Shown: in pieces, positions 60,729 to 64,000 of the stretch
How positions within the stretch are numbered: the stretch's first letter is position 1
Layout: the number at the start of each line of letters is the position of its first letter
Source of the DNA: Pagrus major
Taxonomy: Eukaryota > Chordata > Actinopteri > Spariformes > Sparidae
Length of the DNA stretch: 64,000 nt
Assembly (NCBI RefSeq): GCF_040436345.1
Contig: NC_133215.1
Coordinates: 18,731,306-18,795,305 of the forward strand
Direction: 5' to 3'
Program-made: the position numbers and the translations under genes
The notes under the pieces: model-generated
What the model was told of the DNA's origin: nothing
What the model saw: only the letters and a program-made list of their open reading frames with translations
Database searches by the model: none

Positions 60729-61266
60729 GCTGTGTGGCAACATTTATATAAATAGACCCATGCCATGTCAGAAGAACAAAGCCAACACTGGAAATAATGA
60801 TGCGGGTGAATGCTTCATGCCTAGCATCATAACCATTGTGATCTATTGTGAATTATGTCCACACTGTTGATGCCATGAACCACAGTGTTTAGAATGCTTT
60901 TGTTCTTTTCTTACACAGTTTTGTTCATTATCTATTCATGCTTTAATAAAGATCTATCAGTCATTTTCTAAAAGGTTACAAAGAAAATACAGTGTGAGTG
61001 TATGAATTTTACCTCAACAACAACATGCAGTTCATGTTATCAGTAAAACCGTACAGGAAACCCACAGTGACAAAGAGCCTCTCATATGACTGCAGAGCTC
61101 AACATGCAGATGGCCTGAAGCTGCAGTTTCATGGCTGAAGGTGTTGATGCACGACCTCATCGAGTTCACATAAAGAAAAAAAAAAAAAAAGTATCTCGGC
61201 TATTAAGAACACCCGAAAATCATTTCAGTTCACTGACAACAGTGATCAGCAGCTGCTCACTCTCCT

Positions 61267-61278
61267 GACCTCTAGTGG
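61267..61278 (-). promoter_or_regulatory. CTCF-like core beyond gene 5
   Basis: GACCTCTAGTGG, identical to the copies in units 1-4, in diverged surroundings. Confidence 0.35.
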
Positions 61279-61408
61279 AGATGATGAGTAAACCAAAAAG
61301 GTATATACATTTGAAACAGATTTGCTGAATAAACCACAATAATCTGTATTTCCTATTTAAGTAGCAACAAATCAATCAATCTGAACTGATGAGAGCTTCT
61401 GTAGGTAT

Positions 61409-61926
61409 TGTTATGACCCCCTTCAGGAGGTACTCCAAATGAGGTTTAACATAAGACAATCAAGCAAGTTGCAGTTTAAAGGAAGATAAGTTTATTAACT
61501 GAACAGCAACCAAACAAAGGGAAAAACCCCTAAACAAACAAACAAATTGATGGGCCGGCCAAAATAAACAAAAGGGCAACCTCCCAGACCAACCCACCAG
61601 GGCCGTCAGAGCTGGGGCTAATGCTCTACCCTAACACAAAGACACAACTAAACCCAATTGAAACAAAGCCACAAAAACTAGACTACCGCACCCATCAGAT
61701 AAACATAAAACAAAACATAATACCCCAGCCAGCCTCCAGGCTGACTGACTGCATCTCTGGTCAGGTGGAATGGAGAGAGAGAGAGAGAGACAGAGAGAGA
61801 GCCTAGTGCCCTACCCCCTCTTATTGGTTATTCATAATCAGCCAGGCCGCTATCACCTGGAAAGGCAGGAGGCCAAGCATCAGCCACAGTGGCACATCCT
61901 GGCCAGCAGAGGGGGAGCATGTAACA
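61409..61926. mobile_element. Solo-LTR-like element with 4-bp target duplication
   Basis: The 518-base segment begins TGTTATGACCCCC and ends GGGGGAGCATGTAACA, so it has TG..CA ends and a TGTTA/TAACA inverted pair. It is flanked by direct GTAT repeats (61405-61408 and 61927-61930). Inside are a GA-rich run (61770-61800) and no coding frame of note. A solo LTR of a retrotransposon is the best fit. A non-autonomous DNA element is possible. Confidence 0.55.
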
Positions 61927-62309
61927 GTATGCATACATTTATAACAATTAAACAAATCATGATATCCCCTAATAAGGCCGTCATCTCTAAAATTACTCCA
62001 AAGTTATCATCCCCCAACTATGCATCATCAAACAATATGTGCTTCAAACAATATCACATGATATTCAGTAGTTCTCCTTAAGCTATAACATAATTAAAGA
62101 GAAAAACAACATTCTCCAAAATTATTTTAAAGTGATTTATTAAGTAAGTAAGTCATTTTACCAAAACAAGCTCCATGTCAAGCAAATTATTTAACAAGCA
62201 AGACTGGTGAAAAACATTAAGTGCAAATAACAGTGCTAAATTTAGACAGTCGAATAAAGTCTTCTTCTAATTCACTTTCAATGAAATCTAAATTACTGTA
62301 TTTTTTGAT

Positions 62310-62412
62310 TGATAAATGGTCTCAGGGCTGACGATGACTTTGACCAAGGTGGGGGTTGAGGGAAAAAAATAGTATTTGATATGTTTGTCTACTTGTATGG
62401 CAACATAACAAC
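62310..62412 (+). pseudogene. Remnant of V exon 3' end
   Basis: YGNITTRVQ-type coding sequence (TATGGCAACATAACAACAAG) runs straight into a TTCAGTAAGTA donor, as at the end of exon 2 in genes 1-5. The upstream part is degraded with stops. Confidence 0.6.
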
Positions 62413-62576
62413 AAGGGTTCAGTAAGTATGTCTGGTCTGACTTCTTGTTGTTAGTTATTAATGCAAGGATTTGACTAACTGATGATGATGTGAACACACA
62501 GTAGAACGACGTGGTCTTTAGTTGTGTAAAACAGCACCAATGCAATCATTATAAATCTCTCTAAGTAGTCTCTCAG

Positions 62577-62678
62577 GATGAAAATGTGTGTATAACACAA
62601 GTTGTGTTCCGAGCTCACAATCAACAAACACAGCAGTTGGCAGAAGCTGGACAGAATATGAAGATTTGCTTTTTATAG
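62577..62678 (+). pseudogene. Remnant tail exon of gene-5 type
   Basis: After a TCTCAG acceptor the frame gives DENVCITQVVFRAHNQQTQQ and a few more residues to a stop. This corresponds to DEDVYFTHVVFRAQ of gene 5, with the tyrosine replaced by Cys. No transmembrane exon is seen between this and the V remnant, so the gene appears broken. Confidence 0.65.
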
Positions 62679-64000
62679 GCAGAGAACATATATGTGAAAT
62701 TGCCTCAAACTCAAAATGTTAATTAAAGTTAATTTAAGTCAGCAGTTAAACTTGTCATTTCCTTTCCTTGGGGCTAGAGAGTGGCTGCTGGGTTTTATAT
62801 TGGGATTTACAGTAGCATGCTAGTAATGGCGTATAATTAAACACCAGCCTCGTTTGACTGGAAAACTTTCAATACAATACTTGTCCCCTATAAATGTGTT
62901 TCCTCTTTTTGAAAAGTGCTCTATGAATGAAGAAATTAATAAGAAAATTCTCTCATTTGGCTGAATCTGGTAAGCGTCTTATGGTAATTTTAATTAATCT
63001 TATTATTGACAATAATCAAGCCATTTTTTAAATTTCAGAATGGCTATTGAAACTAAAAACAAAGAAAAACAGCATATATCCTACACTGGACAACTAATAA
63101 TCCATTTGGACTTTCTTCATTTTTTAAGATGAAATTTAACATTTCACATTTCTTTCACAAAGGCTTGAAAGATTTTATGCTGGCAATGTTAAGTTCTTTA
63201 TTCCAGAACAATGCACAACATTTCCAGATTGTACAACCTTGTCTACATCTTCAATTATCATTTGTTAATAAATCATCAGATGAGAACAGCCAATGAAATC
63301 TTACATTCACATTTTATTCATATATCCCTTACACTCAGCACTGAAACAAAGACATTAATGACTTGAAAAAACTTAGCCCAAAAAGTAATTTTCAAATCAA
63401 GTAAAAGCTAGGCTATATTTCCGAATTATTTTAATTCAAATAAACTACTAAAGGTACTGACTTTATGCCTGTAAACAATAAAAGAAATGTAAATCCTCAA
63501 CAAACATCAACAATTGAAGCATTCAAAATATGCATTTAAATGCACACGAAAATGTAAATAACAGCTTGCAAGCAAACTGTTCATGAGCATTTGGCAATTG
63601 GTAAGTATAAGATTTTTTTAAAGAAACTTGGGTTTTCCTGATCCACAGGATCAGACCAGATTCTTTTTTATTATTATTAATGGATCCATTTTTGTTTATG
63701 TGAAAGTCTGACCCATATTCCAAACCTGTGGGCTATGTTTGTTTGTTCTTTGTGTTAAAAATGCTCCACTGAATTTATTTATAACACTACCAAAATGCTG
63801 TGATTGAGGTACCTTCAAGTGAGTGGTAGAGGGCAGAAAATAAATCAAAGAAGCCAGCAGTTTTGGTTAAGACAGCACATGCATCAGGGAACACTGTCAT
63901 TAAGAAATGTATATTTTGTGTCTGTTTTTTTCAACATTTATTAGCTGAACACACCTTAAAAGTGCTGACGTTGATTGAAGATGGCATTTTAACTTTTGCT
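62679..64000. other. AT-rich non-coding end of the window
   Basis: No supported exon or recognisable repeat. Short frames only. Confidence 0.5.

Overview
The window is vertebrate genomic DNA, almost certainly from a ray-finned (probably percomorph) fish. The reasons are long CA/GT microsatellites, a tRNA-derived SINE and other fish-type interspersed repeats, GT-AG introns, and a tandem family of single-Ig-domain receptors with ITIM tails that most resembles the teleost novel immune-type receptors (NITRs). The species cannot be told from the sequence. The NITR assignment rests on domain layout and motifs read by eye, not on a database search.

Layout. Positions 1-24 kb hold no coding exon that I can support. 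This part is intergenic or intronic DNA with microsatellites (4.2, 10.35, 12.9, 13.5, 13.7 and 19.4 kb), a purine tract followed by a long pyrimidine tract (5.6-6.9 kb), relics of retroelements and fold-back elements (8.1, 14.4, 16.7, 17.65-18.1 and 20.6 kb), and a few candidate regulatory sites. From 24 kb to 61.3 kb lies a tandem array. Units 1-4 (starting near 24.9, 31.93, 39.52 and 47.16 kb, period about 7.6 kb) each carry one complete five-exon gene on the + strand. Unit 4 has a shortened 3' flank. After a decayed stretch with a broken V exon (55.3-55.6 kb) comes gene 5 (57.59-59.56 kb). A further broken gene fragment lies at 62.3-62.7 kb. The last kilobases are AT-rich and without a recognised gene, apart from an LTR-like element at 61.4-61.9 kb.

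Genes. Each gene encodes a short leader, one V-set Ig domain with extra cysteines and up to five N-glycosylation sequons, a stalk and transmembrane exon, and a cytoplasmic tail in two exons. Genes 1-4 end in two ITIM-type tyrosine motifs, VCYAAL and STYSAI, and so look like inhibitory leukocyte receptors. Gene 5 has nearly the same ectodomain, but from the middle of exon 3 it switches to an unrelated transmembrane segment and a short tail with no ITIM. The five V domains differ mainly in the C'-C''-D (CDR2-like) segment and the CDR3-like loop. The 5' flanks share a C/EBP palindrome and an IRF/PU.1-like site.

The most interesting layer is what the genes do not explain. Decayed V, joining-motif and tail exons are embedded at fixed places in every unit. 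A fold-back element with a 6-bp target duplication sits at the left edge and contains array spacer sequence. A SINE is present in three units and absent from the fourth. A CTCF-like core recurs in units 1-4 and in the related flank beyond gene 5. Together these read as a receptor cluster that grew by repeated duplication of a larger multi-exon ancestor and diversified by local conversion and mosaicism.
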